A DNA stretch of 64,000 nucleotides from Palaemon carinicauda. Its lineage: Eukaryota; Arthropoda; Malacostraca; Decapoda; Palaemonidae. The stretch's first letter is position 1. Every line of letters starts with the position of its first letter. Below, one piece after another: positions 1 to 10,016 of the stretch. The notes below the pieces were generated by a model. It saw only the letters and a list, made by a program, of their open reading frames with translations. It was not told the origin of the DNA and made no database searches. A program made the position numbers and the translations under genes. The stretch is from assembly GCF_036898095.1 (NCBI RefSeq), contig NC_090761.1:43440454-43504453 (forward strand), read 5' to 3'.

Positions 1-20
1 GGAAGGGAGGGTCCTTTAAT

Positions 21-112
21 TTATAATCACCGGGTAAGTATATTCAAAAATTTATTTTATTATAAAAATAACATTTTTCAATATTTAACTTAGCCGGTGA
101 TTATAATAGCTG
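21..112. repeat. Internal complementary region (ICR) of DIRS copy A
   Basis: The left half (about 21-72) has the form of the reverse complement of an outer left terminus, by comparison with copies B-D. The right half (about 75-112) is the reverse complement of this copy's own right terminus at about 6228-6266, including the tract TAGCCGGTGATTATAATAGC. In DIRS elements such a region is thought to pair with both ends of the linear DNA to allow circle formation. The left terminus of this copy is outside the window, so only half of the match can be verified here. Confidence 0.82.
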
Positions 113-515
113 ATTCACACCCAGGGGGGTGGGTAGAGACCAGCAAAATATGTTTACATTATTATGAGCTAAGAATTTTTATTTCATTTTAGAAGTTATC
201 AAAATAACAAAAACAAAATAAATAGGTACCTGGTAAGGAAGTCGACTTGAACAATTACTCTGCCTTTTTAAGTACGTCTTCCTTACGGAGCCTCGCGATC
301 CTCTTAGGATGCTGATCGGCCCCTAGGATCTGAAGTATCAAGGGTTGCAACCCATACAACAGGACCTCATAAAAACCCCTAATCTAGGCGCTTCTCAAGA
401 AATGACTTTGACCACCCGCCAAATCAACCAGGATGCGAAAGGCTTCTTAGCCTTCCGGACAACCCAAAAACAACAATAAAAACATTTCAAGAGAAAGATT
501 AAAAAGGTTATGGAA

Positions 516-1600
516 TTAGGGAATTGTAGTGGTTGAGCCCTCACCCACTACTGCACTCGCTGCTACGAATGGTCCCAGTGTGTAGCAGTTCTTGTAAAGA
601 GACTGGACATCTTTCAAGTAAAATGACGCGAACACTGACTTGCTTCTCCAATAGGTTGCGTCCATTATACTTTGCAGAGATATATTTTGCTTAAAGGCCA
701 CGGAAGTTGTTACAGCTCTAACTTTGTGCGTCTTCACCTTAAGCAAAGTTCGGTCTTCCTCACTCAGATGTGAATGAGCTTCTCGTATTAACAATCTGAT
801 AAAGTCTGACCAAGCATTCTTTGACAAAGGCAAGGATGGTTTCTTAACTGAACACCATAAAGCTTCAGATTGGCCTTGTAAAGGTTTAGTACGCTTTAAA
901 TAGAACTTAAGAGCTCTAACAGGGCATAAGACTCTTTCTAGTTCATTGCCTACGATCTCCGATAAGCTGGGGATATCGAAAGATTTAGGCCAAGGCCGAG
1001 AAGGCAGCTCATTTTTGGCTAGAAAACCAAGTTGTAGCGAACAAGTGGCTTTTTCTGACGAAAATCCTATGTTCTTGCTGAAGGCATGAATCTCACTGAC
1101 TCTTTTAGCCGAGGCTAAGCATACCAGGAAAAGTGTCTTAAGAGTGAGATCTTTCAGGGAGGCTGATTGTAACGGCTCCAACCTGTCTGATATGAAGAAT
1201 CTTAGTACCACGTCTAAATTCCATCCAGGGTAGCCAAACGACGCTCCTTGGTGGTCTCAAAAGACTTAAGGAGGTCTTGCAGATCTTTATGTTTGGAAAG
1301 ATCTAAGCCTCTATGCCGGAAGACCGATGCCAACATGCTTCTGTAGCCCTTGATAGTGGGAGCTGAAAGGGATCAACCTTTTCTCAGGTATAAGAGAAAA
1401 ACAGCTATTTGAGCTACAGAGGTACTGGTCGAGGATACAGAAACTGACTTGCACCAGTCTCGGAAGACTTCCCACTTCGATTGGTAGACTCTAATGGAAG
1501 AAGCTCTCCTTGCTCTAGCAATCGCACTGGCTGCTTCCTTCGAAAAGCCTCTAGCTCTCGAGAGTCTTTCGATAGTCTGAAGGCAGTCAGACGAAGAGCG
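516..1600 (-). pseudogene. Tyrosine recombinase of DIRS copy A, broken
   Basis: This would integrate the circular DNA intermediate by site-specific recombination. An open frame at 516-1211 holds the C-terminal catalytic part: the first arginine in AKRVSEIHAFS, an HxxR box read here as THKVRA, a tryptophan in DATYWRSKS, and a tyrosine in FASFYLKDV at the spacing expected for the nucleophile. The N-terminal SAM-like part continues upstream to about 1600 in another frame, so at least one frameshift separates the halves. It overlaps the methyltransferase-like frame on the same strand, as in the other copies. Family assignment is confident, and the copy is very probably inactive as a single protein. 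Confidence 0.85.
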
Positions 1601-2623
1601 TGGAGGCTTTGGAGTACCTTCTTTACGTGTGGCTGACGTAGAAGGTCTACCCTTAGAGGAAGACTACTGGGAACGTCTTCTAACCATCGAAGTATCTCGG
1701 TGAACCATTCTCTCGCGGGCCAGAGGGAAGCAACTAACGTCAACCTTGTCCCTTCGTGAGAGGCGAACTTCTGCAGTACCTTGTTGACAATCTTGAACGG
1801 TGGGAATGCGTAGAGATCCAGATGTGACCAATCTAAGAGGAAAGCATCTATATGTATTGCTGCTGGGTCCGGGACTGGAGAGCAATAGATTGGAAGCCTC
1901 TTGGTCAGCGAGGTTGCAAAGAGATCTATGGATGGTTTAACCCCAAGTGGCCCAAAGTCTCTTGCACACATCCTTGTGGAGGGTCCATTTGGTTGGAATT
2001 ACTTGCCCTTTCCGACTGAGACAATCTGCTATGACGTTCAAGTCGCCTTGGATGAACCTCGTTACTAGGGAGATGTCTTGACCTTTTGACCAGATGAGCA
2101 GGTCCCTTGTGATCTCGTACAACGTCAGTGAGTGGGTACCTCCTTGTTTGGAGATGTACGCCAAGGCCGTGGTGATGTCCGAGTTAACTTCCACCACTTT
2201 GCCTCGAAGGAGAGACTTGAAGCTTTTCAAGGCCAGATGTACTGCCAACAGCTCCTTGCAGTTGATATGCATGCTCCTCTGACTCGAGTTCCACAGTCCT
2301 GAGCATTCCCGACCGTCTAGTGTCGCGCCCCAGCCCACGTCCGATGCGTCCGAGAAGAGAACGTGGTTGGGAGTCTGAACAGCCAGGGGAAGACCCTCTC
2401 TTAGGTTGATATTGTCCTTCCACCAAGTCAGACAAGACTTCATCTTTTCGGAAATCGGGATCGAGACCGCTTCTAGTGTCTTGTCCTTTTTCCAGTGAAA
2501 AGCTAGATGGTATTGAAGAGGACGGAGGAGTAGTCTTCCTAGTGACACAAATTGTTCCACGGATGACAGCGTCCCTACCAGACTCATCCACAGTCTGACT
2601 GAGCAGCGTTCCTTCTTCAGCAT
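1414..2623 (-). pseudogene. RNase H and methyltransferase-like region of DIRS copy A
   Basis: The 228-residue frame at 1937-2623 matches the DIRS RNase H region: HVLFSDASD with the first catalytic aspartate, INCKELLAV with the glutamate, VEVNSD with the next aspartate, and NVIADCLSRKG near the end. The frame at 1414-1971 continues with the conserved stretch DLFATS, YCSPVPDP, DWSHLDLYAFPPF and WPAREWF, which I read as the Dam-like methyltransferase-type domain described for DIRS elements; the usual NPPY-like motif appears as FPPF. The two frames overlap by about 35 bases, so a frameshift lies near 1937-1971. Sequence upstream of 2623 is gag, so reverse transcriptase is absent. Confidence 0.8.
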
Positions 2624-2673
2624 CTTCTGGATGGATAGCAGGGCTTGATCTATTCTGGGGGCTGATCGTCTTG

Positions 2674-4869
2674 TTATTCAGCAACGTCCTCATCAGAGGG
2701 TTCCTCATCCGAAAACTGATGAGGAAACGGCAACGGAGTGGGCAACGTCTGGCTCGCTGAGTCCGGTCGCACTGGTGGATGCGTGACGGAGCCGGACGCA
2801 ATATCATGGAACTGCTGCACAGTCTGTGAACTGTCAACAACCATGGGTGCGCGAGGAAGCACAGCGTCAACCCGAGACTGTCTAGACCGTCTGGGTTGTG
2901 CAGTCAACACCCTACCGGGTTGCTGAGGTTGACGCACTGCGTCAAAACAAGTCACCTCTGCTGGTTGTTGAACGTCCTGAACGTCAACAACCACCTCCGA
3001 GCGTCGCTTAACGTCAACGTGCGGCTGGCAATCCACACCGGGTCGCATCGGTGGAGGAACCACCTCGACTGGTAGACGCGAGTAGGTTACCTCAGCGTCA
3101 ACAGGGCGCACAACCGACCGGTTGGAAGGTTGTTGGCCAGAAGGTTCGGTAGCAACCTTCTCCGCATTAAAGTCCTCTATCAAGGACGCAAGCTTGGACT
3201 GCATGTCTTGCAGCAAAGCCCATTTAGGGTCTACAGGAGCAGGTGTGGCAACAGACGGGGTTAGCGACTGAGGCGGTACCGTTTACCATCCCTGAAAGCC
3301 TTGTTATGCGTGACATAATTGTACAGCAAAACTTCAAAGGCTCGAAAACAGCTGTGAAGTTGACCTGTAAACAACTTGGAGCGTCTCCTGGCCAGGCGCC
3401 AGGGAGAGTCTACGAGAATTGAGAAGTCTATCTGGACAGAGGCATGAACTCCCAAGCCGAGAACTTCTCTCGTGTCATATCAGACTCTCGCTCTATAAAC
3501 CAGTTTAAAAGAAGGGAAAGCAAAGGCTGTATCCCCCAAACTCCTCCTGGTGAAAAACCAGTCGCCTAGCCAACGTAAAGCTCTCTAGGAGAGCGAGAGA
3601 GCACTAGCTTAAAAACAACGGCTTCGAAGTAGCTAGGCCTAGTGTAAGCTCTGACGTTTAGGCGAACGAGGAGCAGCAGTTACAAAAAGATCCGGACAAA
3701 GATCCTTAAAAAAATCATCATGATTTAATTAAAGTCCATAGGAGGCTAAGCAGCTTTAGGCTCCTCTCCATCTGACAGAGTCCTCAAGGGAATATCAGTA
3801 GGAGGGGGAACAGCAACTTCCTCATCTACAGGAACCTTGTCCGATAAAAGCTGAGTCTCAAGCAAGGGAGAGACCTACCGTGGTGGCAATGCTTTACAAG
3901 CAGAGTCCACACTCACTGGTGCATTAGTAGCGGACCAGAACGCAACGTCATGTAACTGCTTGACAGTCTGTGAACTGTCAACAACTGAACTGTCAACCAC
4001 AACAGGTGCGTGAGGACGCACAGCGTCTACTCGAGACTGCTTTGACTGCCTAGACTGAGCAGTCAAAACAACTCTAGAATGCGGAGGTTGACGCACAGCG
4101 TCAAAACAAGTCAACTCCGATTGTTAGTGAACGTCTTGAACGTCAACAGGAGCCTCAGCAAGTGGCCTAACGTCCAAATGCGGCTGAAAAACCACACGAG
4201 ACCGCATCGAGTGTGGTTCTAAACAACCTGACTGACGTGACTAAGCTACGCCAACGTCAACAGTAAGCACAAAGGAACGTTAGGTTGGCTGAAAGCCAGG
4301 ATATCGATGAGATAAACGGCTAGACTCAACGGACTAATCGGCAGAATAGTCTTCCATAAGGGAGGCAAGCATATACTGCATGTCTTGCCATACAACCCCT
4401 TAAGGATCAACGGAAATGGTTGTGGTAAGAGACGAGGGTAACGTCTGTGACCGCAACACTTTGCCTACAAAAAAAGACTCTCAGAGTCTGTGTTACGCTT
4501 TTGTTAGGCGGCGAGCAGTTATCCGATGACTGCATAGGGTCAGAGCTGTCCTAATGTTTGTAACCAGGACGCTGGACCTGTCCTGAAAGGACTGACTTTC
4601 GCTTAAGGGCTTCGAAACCTTGTGACAGGTTTCTTATGCGAAAAGCCTTCGGATGACGAGGAGAAACAACGTCTCTCTCGTCTTATGGTAGGGGAGATCT
4701 TGGTAAGATACACCCGATACCATAGAGGGAAAAACGTCTGTTCGTTGGTCAAGGCCTCTCGAACCCATAAGTCGTTTGACATTACTTCTCCCCTGGGCTT
4801 GGGAGCATGTAAGAGGTCCCGGACTAGGTGAACGACAGGCACGAACAGACGAACCCTCGGACGCAACAC
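2674..4869 (-). pseudogene. Chimeric gag remnant of DIRS copy A
   Basis: The structural protein of the element would be encoded here. Two partly redundant pieces can be seen. The first (2674-3216) carries the acidic tail with DEEPSDED and repeated RQPQQPGR and QPRRSRQSR segments. The second (about 3261-4869) carries another tail (3875-4114, with DAVRQPP and QSRQSKQSRVDAV), the conserved box with SILVDSPWRLARRRSK, and an upstream part with RACRSPSPGPL. Having two gag tails in a row is unlike copies B and D and suggests internal duplication or recombination. Frames are broken many times. The Cys-rich N-terminus found in copy D is missing and is replaced by the leader at 4870-6090. Confidence 0.72.
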
Positions 4870-6089
4870 TGTAACACTTTGCGCATATCACTTTATCACT
4901 TCGATTTTCTGTTTTGCACTTATTTCACTGAAATTTTTACTGATTTCTACCTGAAACACGCAATTCTACCCTTCATTAAAAGGTAGTAATTGCGAAATCA
5001 GTCGTATAATGCAAGCTCATTAATACCAGCAAAAAACAGAAAACATATTTAAAGATAAAAAAATCAGTGGCTGGGAAAGAGACTAAACACTAGTTCATAT
5101 AACTACGTTTTCAATCTCTCACCGCACATAGCCTGGGGACGAGAATAAAAAACTAAAACGTTTTATCCTTCCTCCCCGTACAGCGACTAGGGACGAGAGT
5201 AACACGAGAACAACGTTACCCGCTTGAACGGAACGTTTTCTCTCCTCTCTCTCCCTCCGTCTCTATCTCTCTCTCTTTTCTCTCTTGATTTCGCACCTAA
5301 GAGAAGAGCCCAATTATATTTCGTCAAAAAAACTTGTTATTTGACTAAAGGAAAAAACTGAAAGGTTTTTCAAATAAAAAGTTCCTTTAAAATAGAATTT
5401 AAAACATTTAAGCTAAGAAAGAATGAACAAAACGTCAGAATCGATTTACTCTTACTGCAAAGTGAAACCGTGATACACTCTCTCTCTATCGTAACGATAG
5501 AGCGCATGTTGAACGTCCTGAACGTCAACAACTGCGTAGCATAAATAAACTAAACGTTAGTTCATCTTTGAAAACAGTACGAAGACTATCAAAGAAATTC
5601 TTTCATAAAATATTACATTTAAAAAGTTTTAAATCCTTAGCTCTTTAAAAGCTAATTAAGATATAAAGGGCTCAACGTTGATTAACTTCGGTTTCCAAGT
5701 TAGGACCGCCTACTCTCAGGAAAGGTCTATATAAACAAAACATTAAAATTATTTTTATATGTTTATAATAAATGGAAAGTTAATCGAAGAGGCCTAATAA
5801 AGGCGGAGATATATAAAATATATAGAGGAAAATCTATAACGTGATATAATTACTAAAAGCCTAAACACACTTCCGCTAAGGGAAGGGTCGGCCATTTAAA
5901 AGTGAAAGAAAGTCCATACTCTCTTTGTCACCATAATTAAATCTATCCAAAACGAGTTCAAGATTTAAGATGAAGATAAAACACCTGCATAGCGAAAGCT
6001 CAAAACTAGAATAGTGTACTTCACCAATTAGTTGTGAAAACAAATCCAGTTTAGCAACAGCGAATAAGCACGTCTTGTCGGGAGCACGA
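4870..6089 (-). other. 5' leader of DIRS copy A with CT tract
   Basis: No coding sequence is recognised. The leader contains a CT-rich microsatellite at about 5233-5283 and two spaced copies of a short motif of the form GGGACGAGARTAA near 5124 and 5178. The same leader, with the same CT tract, occurs in copies B and C but not in copy D, where the gag frame begins about 200 bp from the inverted repeat. The leader may carry the promoter, which is inference only. Confidence 0.6.
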
Positions 6090-6266
6090 CAGAGAGAAAA
6101 TTGAGTTCTTTGTTTACATTGAGTACTGGGTATCTGGACGACAGATGGCGCTGTTGGGCACACCCGCAACCTGTGTAGCGATCGCTGGCGAATTTTACCT
6201 TAGAGTTTTCTGTCGAGCAACAGAGTTGCAGCTATTATAATCACCGGCTAAGTTAAATATTGAAAA
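6090..6266. repeat. Right inverted terminal repeat of DIRS copy A
   Basis: This matches the right-hand repeats of copies C and D, with shared blocks CGACAGATGGCGCTGTTG and TAGCGATCGCTGGCG followed by the terminal CACCGGCTAAGTT. Its last 38 bases are the reverse complement of the ICR at 75-112. The left partner is outside the window. Confidence 0.82.
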
Positions 6267-6291
6267 TAAATAAATAAATTAATAAAATCAA

Positions 6292-9200
6292 TTATAGCTC
6301 GTAATATAACCCAATACTTTGTATAAATTTTCTCAAGTTCAGGGTATTACAGTTTTCCCCCAGTATATCTCTTAAAGGTTTGTCCTGGAGTAAATGTGTC
6401 CTCCTCTGAAGATTAAAAACAGGACAATCGACTAAAATATGTTTAACATCCATTGTCACTTGACAGGTATTACAAAGAGGGGCCTGTCTCCCTTCCCCAC
6501 TCTTCATTAAATAATTGTGCGTTGCATGTGTATGGCCAATACGCAGCCTAGTTAAAATAATGGTATCCCTCCTACTTGTAGAATTACAAGATGACCATTT
6601 ATCCACCAATGGGTGGATTTGTTTCAATTTTGTATTGGTGGTCAGTTCAGACCATCGAGCTTGCCACTTATTTTTACAGTAAAGATGAATCTCACTTTTA
6701 AGATCTTTGTAAGGAATACTCAAGGGGGATGGATTACTTAGCCCTGAAGCTTCCTTTGCTGCCTTATCTACTTGTTCATTCCCATCCACCCCAACATGGG
6801 CAGGGACCCAACAGAAGTGAACACTGATACTCTTCCTAGACTGCAGAAGTACTAACCAGTCCTGCACCTCTTGTACTAGATGATGGCCTGGCATAATTTG
6901 TTTAAATGGGAATAAAACACTATTGGAATCCGTAAAAATTGTATAAAAACTATTTTGGTTGCCATTTTTAAAAATATGTTGGACTGCGAGAATTATTGCG
7001 TACAGCTCAGCAGTAAATATTGAACAAGAGGATGGGAGTTTCCTTCTAATAACAATATCCCTCACCACAGCTGCACTTCCAACTCCTGCAGCCGATTTGG
7101 AGCCATCTGTAAAAACATGTTTCCCATGATGTTGAGCAGCATGATTTAAAAACTCACTTTTCATTACCCTACTAGGTAAGGTATTTTTCCCTCCTGCCGT
7201 AAAACATACTTTTACAGGTGGATTACACCAAGGAGGAGACTTGGGATATCCTACCTCTGCTATCTGTGCTGTTAACAAACCTATTTCTCTGGCATCATTT
7301 TTCAGCTGTACTTCCAAAGGCTTAGGCACACTAGATCTGTTAGGAGCCCAATCTAAAGGCTCCCTAACATATTTACAGTTAGGATTGTTTCTCACAGCAA
7401 GGGACCTAGCTAAAAACCTCAAACTCAACTCCTCTCTGCGAATGGAAAGGGGAGGTATGCCAGAATCAACAATGAGACTGTCAATGGGAGATGTTCTGTA
7501 AGCACCTGTGCAGATGCGAAGCCCAGCATTGTGAACAATATCAAGTTTTCCAAGTAAAGTCTTTGTAGCTGACCCATATAATTAGCATGCATAGTCTAAC
7601 TTGCTCAGACACAAAGATGTATAAATTCTAAGCAAAGTTGTTCTATCAGCACCCCAATCAAAATGCGATACCACTTTCAGAATGTTCAGTGACTTCTTAA
7701 CCCTGATAGATAGGTCATTTATATGGGGACCAAATGTCATTTTCTTGTCGAAAATGACTCCAAGAAACTTGACATTATCCTCATATGGCAAAATGCAATC
7801 ATTTAAGAAAAGGGTGGGGATCTCTTCCCTTTTACGAGTACGAGTAAAGCGAATGGCTTTGGTCTTCTGAGGAGAAAACATGAATCCACGAGAATTTGCC
7901 CATGCGGAAGCAGTATTTATGGCAATTTGAAGATTTTGGCATGCTTGTAGTGCAGATGATCCACTACAATAAATTGCAAAGTCATCGACAAATAGTGATC
8001 CTTGTATGCCAGGAGGTATGTGACTCATGAGACTATTAATAGCAATAGCAAACAAGGTCACACTCAATACGCTGCCTTGGGGGACACCTCCTTCTTGCAT
8101 GTAGGATGAGGATAGTTCTGACCCTACTCTCACTTTAATTGAGCGGTTTGATAAAGATTCTTCAATAAAAGAGAACATATGTCCTCCTATACCCCACGAG
8201 GCCAATTGCTTTAAAATACCACACCTCCAGGTGGTGTCATATGCCTTTTCGAGGTCAAAAAAGACACCCACCACCTGGTTTTGGTTAGAAAAGGCATTTG
8301 AAATTTCCCTTGATAACATCAGCAAAGGGTCTAGAGTACTTCGGTTCTTCCTAAAACCAAACTGCCTGTTAGATAAAAGATTTTTTGATTCTAGATACCA
8401 CACAAGTCTGTTGTTGATCATTCTCTCAAATAGTTTGCATATGCAACTGGTCAAGGATATGGGCCTATAACTAGATGGCAGTTCTGGGTCTTTACCAGAC
8501 TTGTGGCCTGGAATTACAATTGAAGTATGCCAGGAATCAGGAGATGTATGGGAAGCCCATAGACCATTAAAGGTTTCTAATAAAAATTCCTTGGTATCCA
8601 CTGGAAGATGTGATATCATTTCATACCGGATGCCATCCTCACCTGGGGCAGTTAAAGAAGAGCTGGAGATAGCATTTTGCATCTCCTCCATACTAAAAGG
8701 CAGGTTAAAAGCTTCAGTATTTGAAGAAGCAGGAGGAACAACAGATGTTGATGCTCTAATTTGTTGAAATGCTGGGGAATAGTTGTCAGCACTTGATACA
8801 TGGGCAAAGTGCTTAGCAAGAACCTCTGCTACATCTTTGGGGTCAGATATATATCTATTATTTTCCCTTAATATTGGTAGAGGCTTAGGGACGAATTTAC
8901 CTAGAAGTTTCCTAATCTTGTCCCATATTTCCTTTGAAGGAGTTTTGGTATTAATATTAGATGTATATTTCTTCCAAGATGCTCTCTTTGCTTTTTTAAA
9001 AATTCTTTTTTGTTTGGCACAGGCTCTGAGATATGCTATTCTATCTGCTAAATAGTTTGTCCTCAAGTATCTTCTGAAGCAAGTTCGGGTCACTTTTCTT
9101 GCGATGGCACATTCTTTACTCCACCAAGGAACTACAGAGCGATGAGGTAAACCGCATGTTTTAGGTATAAACTTGCTAGCATTATCATCAATAATATTTT

Positions 9201-10014
9201 CAAGATGTTGATAGGCATGCACTGGAGATGTAAATTCATCATATTCTTTATCAGTGTGTGAACAGTTTTCATAAGCTGCCCAGTCTGCCTCATCTATCTT
9301 CCATTTTGGTGGACACTGAGAAGGAAGATTATGGACATAATTTAACATTATTGGCCAATGGTCACTGCCATGTAGGTGTTCATTTACTGACCAAAGGTAG
9401 TCCAATCGAATGGATGAGGAACAGATTGACAAATCAATGGCTGATGTAGAGTTGTGGAATACATCATACCTAGTTGGAGAACCATCATTCATTAGTATTA
9501 CATCATTGTTGTCGATTAATTCTTCAACAAGATTACCCCATCTATCGCACACATTTCCACCCCATAAAGTATGCTTTGCATTAAAATCACCCATTAAAAT
9601 AAAAGGGGCAGGAAGCTGATTGATCAAGTCTTGGAGGTCAGAAAGTCTAAGCCTTCTTGGATTACCAGCATGATCTAAGAGGAAAAGTTCTAAGGATGGT
9701 TCAATATATAGCGAGCATAAAGTAATTTTTTTCCCGATATGAGTTCTAACTGCACATGCCTGTAGTGGTGTATTGAGTGGGATTGTTTCAAATTTTACAG
9801 ATTTGTGAATAATAAAACCTGTACCACCTTGAGCTCTTGCAGCTTGCAAAGGAGGGGATCTACAAAAATGATAATCGAGTCCAGGATTAAATGGTTTGTC
9901 ACTGATCTTGGTTTCCTGTAGGCAAATTACCTTCGTGTCTGAGTCCCTGGTTAAAGTTTTTATTTGCTCAATGCTAATACTTACACCTCTGCAATTCCAC
10001 TGGATGATAGACAT
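6292..10014 (-). pseudogene. LINE ORF2: endonuclease, reverse transcriptase, RNase H, one internal stop
   Basis: This is the replication protein of the LINE. It nicks the target, copies the RNA at the nick and removes RNA. The frame has 1,241 codons. The first 225 residues are an AP-type endonuclease: QWNCRG at the start, catalytic Glu34 in CLQETK, GDFNAKH at 142-148 and GSDHWP near 216-221. Reverse transcriptase follows at about 500-720, with SYRPISLT, FFDLEKAYD and FVDD at 675-678. After a single in-frame TAA (7582-7584, between DYAC and LYGSA, where related elements usually have a glutamine codon) the same frame continues without further stops into RNase H: FTDGSK, TAELYA, FTDSNS and NEQVDKAAK. 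The upstream product would be 810 residues and lack RNase H unless the stop is read through. Confidence 0.93.
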
Positions 10015-10016
10015 TA
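10012..10016 (-). promoter_or_regulatory. TAATG stop-start junction between LINE ORF1 and ORF2
   Basis: On the minus strand the ORF1 stop TAA (10016-10014) and the ORF2 start ATG (10014-10012) share one A. The same pentamer couples termination and re-initiation in the SART1 LINE of silkworm, so ORF2 here is probably translated by re-initiation after ORF1. The overlap is seen directly; the mechanism is inferred from that precedent. Confidence 0.8.

Larger units (their letters stand above)
1..6266 (-). mobile_element. DIRS retrotransposon copy A (left end outside window)
   Basis: A DIRS-type retrotransposon read on the minus strand: gag near the right, then RNase H/methyltransferase-like sequence, then tyrosine recombinase at the left. 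The internal complementary region lies at 21-112. The right inverted end finishes near 6266, where it meets the 3' end of the LINE. The outer left repeat is cut off by the window start. The reverse transcriptase is missing: sequence runs from the RNase H start (about 2623-2660) directly into the gag tail (about 2674), where copy D has roughly 1.8 kb more. Copy C (28039-34522) has the same junction. The frames carry many stops, so this copy is not autonomous. Assignment to DIRS is firm; the exact right boundary is uncertain by a few bases because A-rich sequence lies on both sides. Confidence 0.88.
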
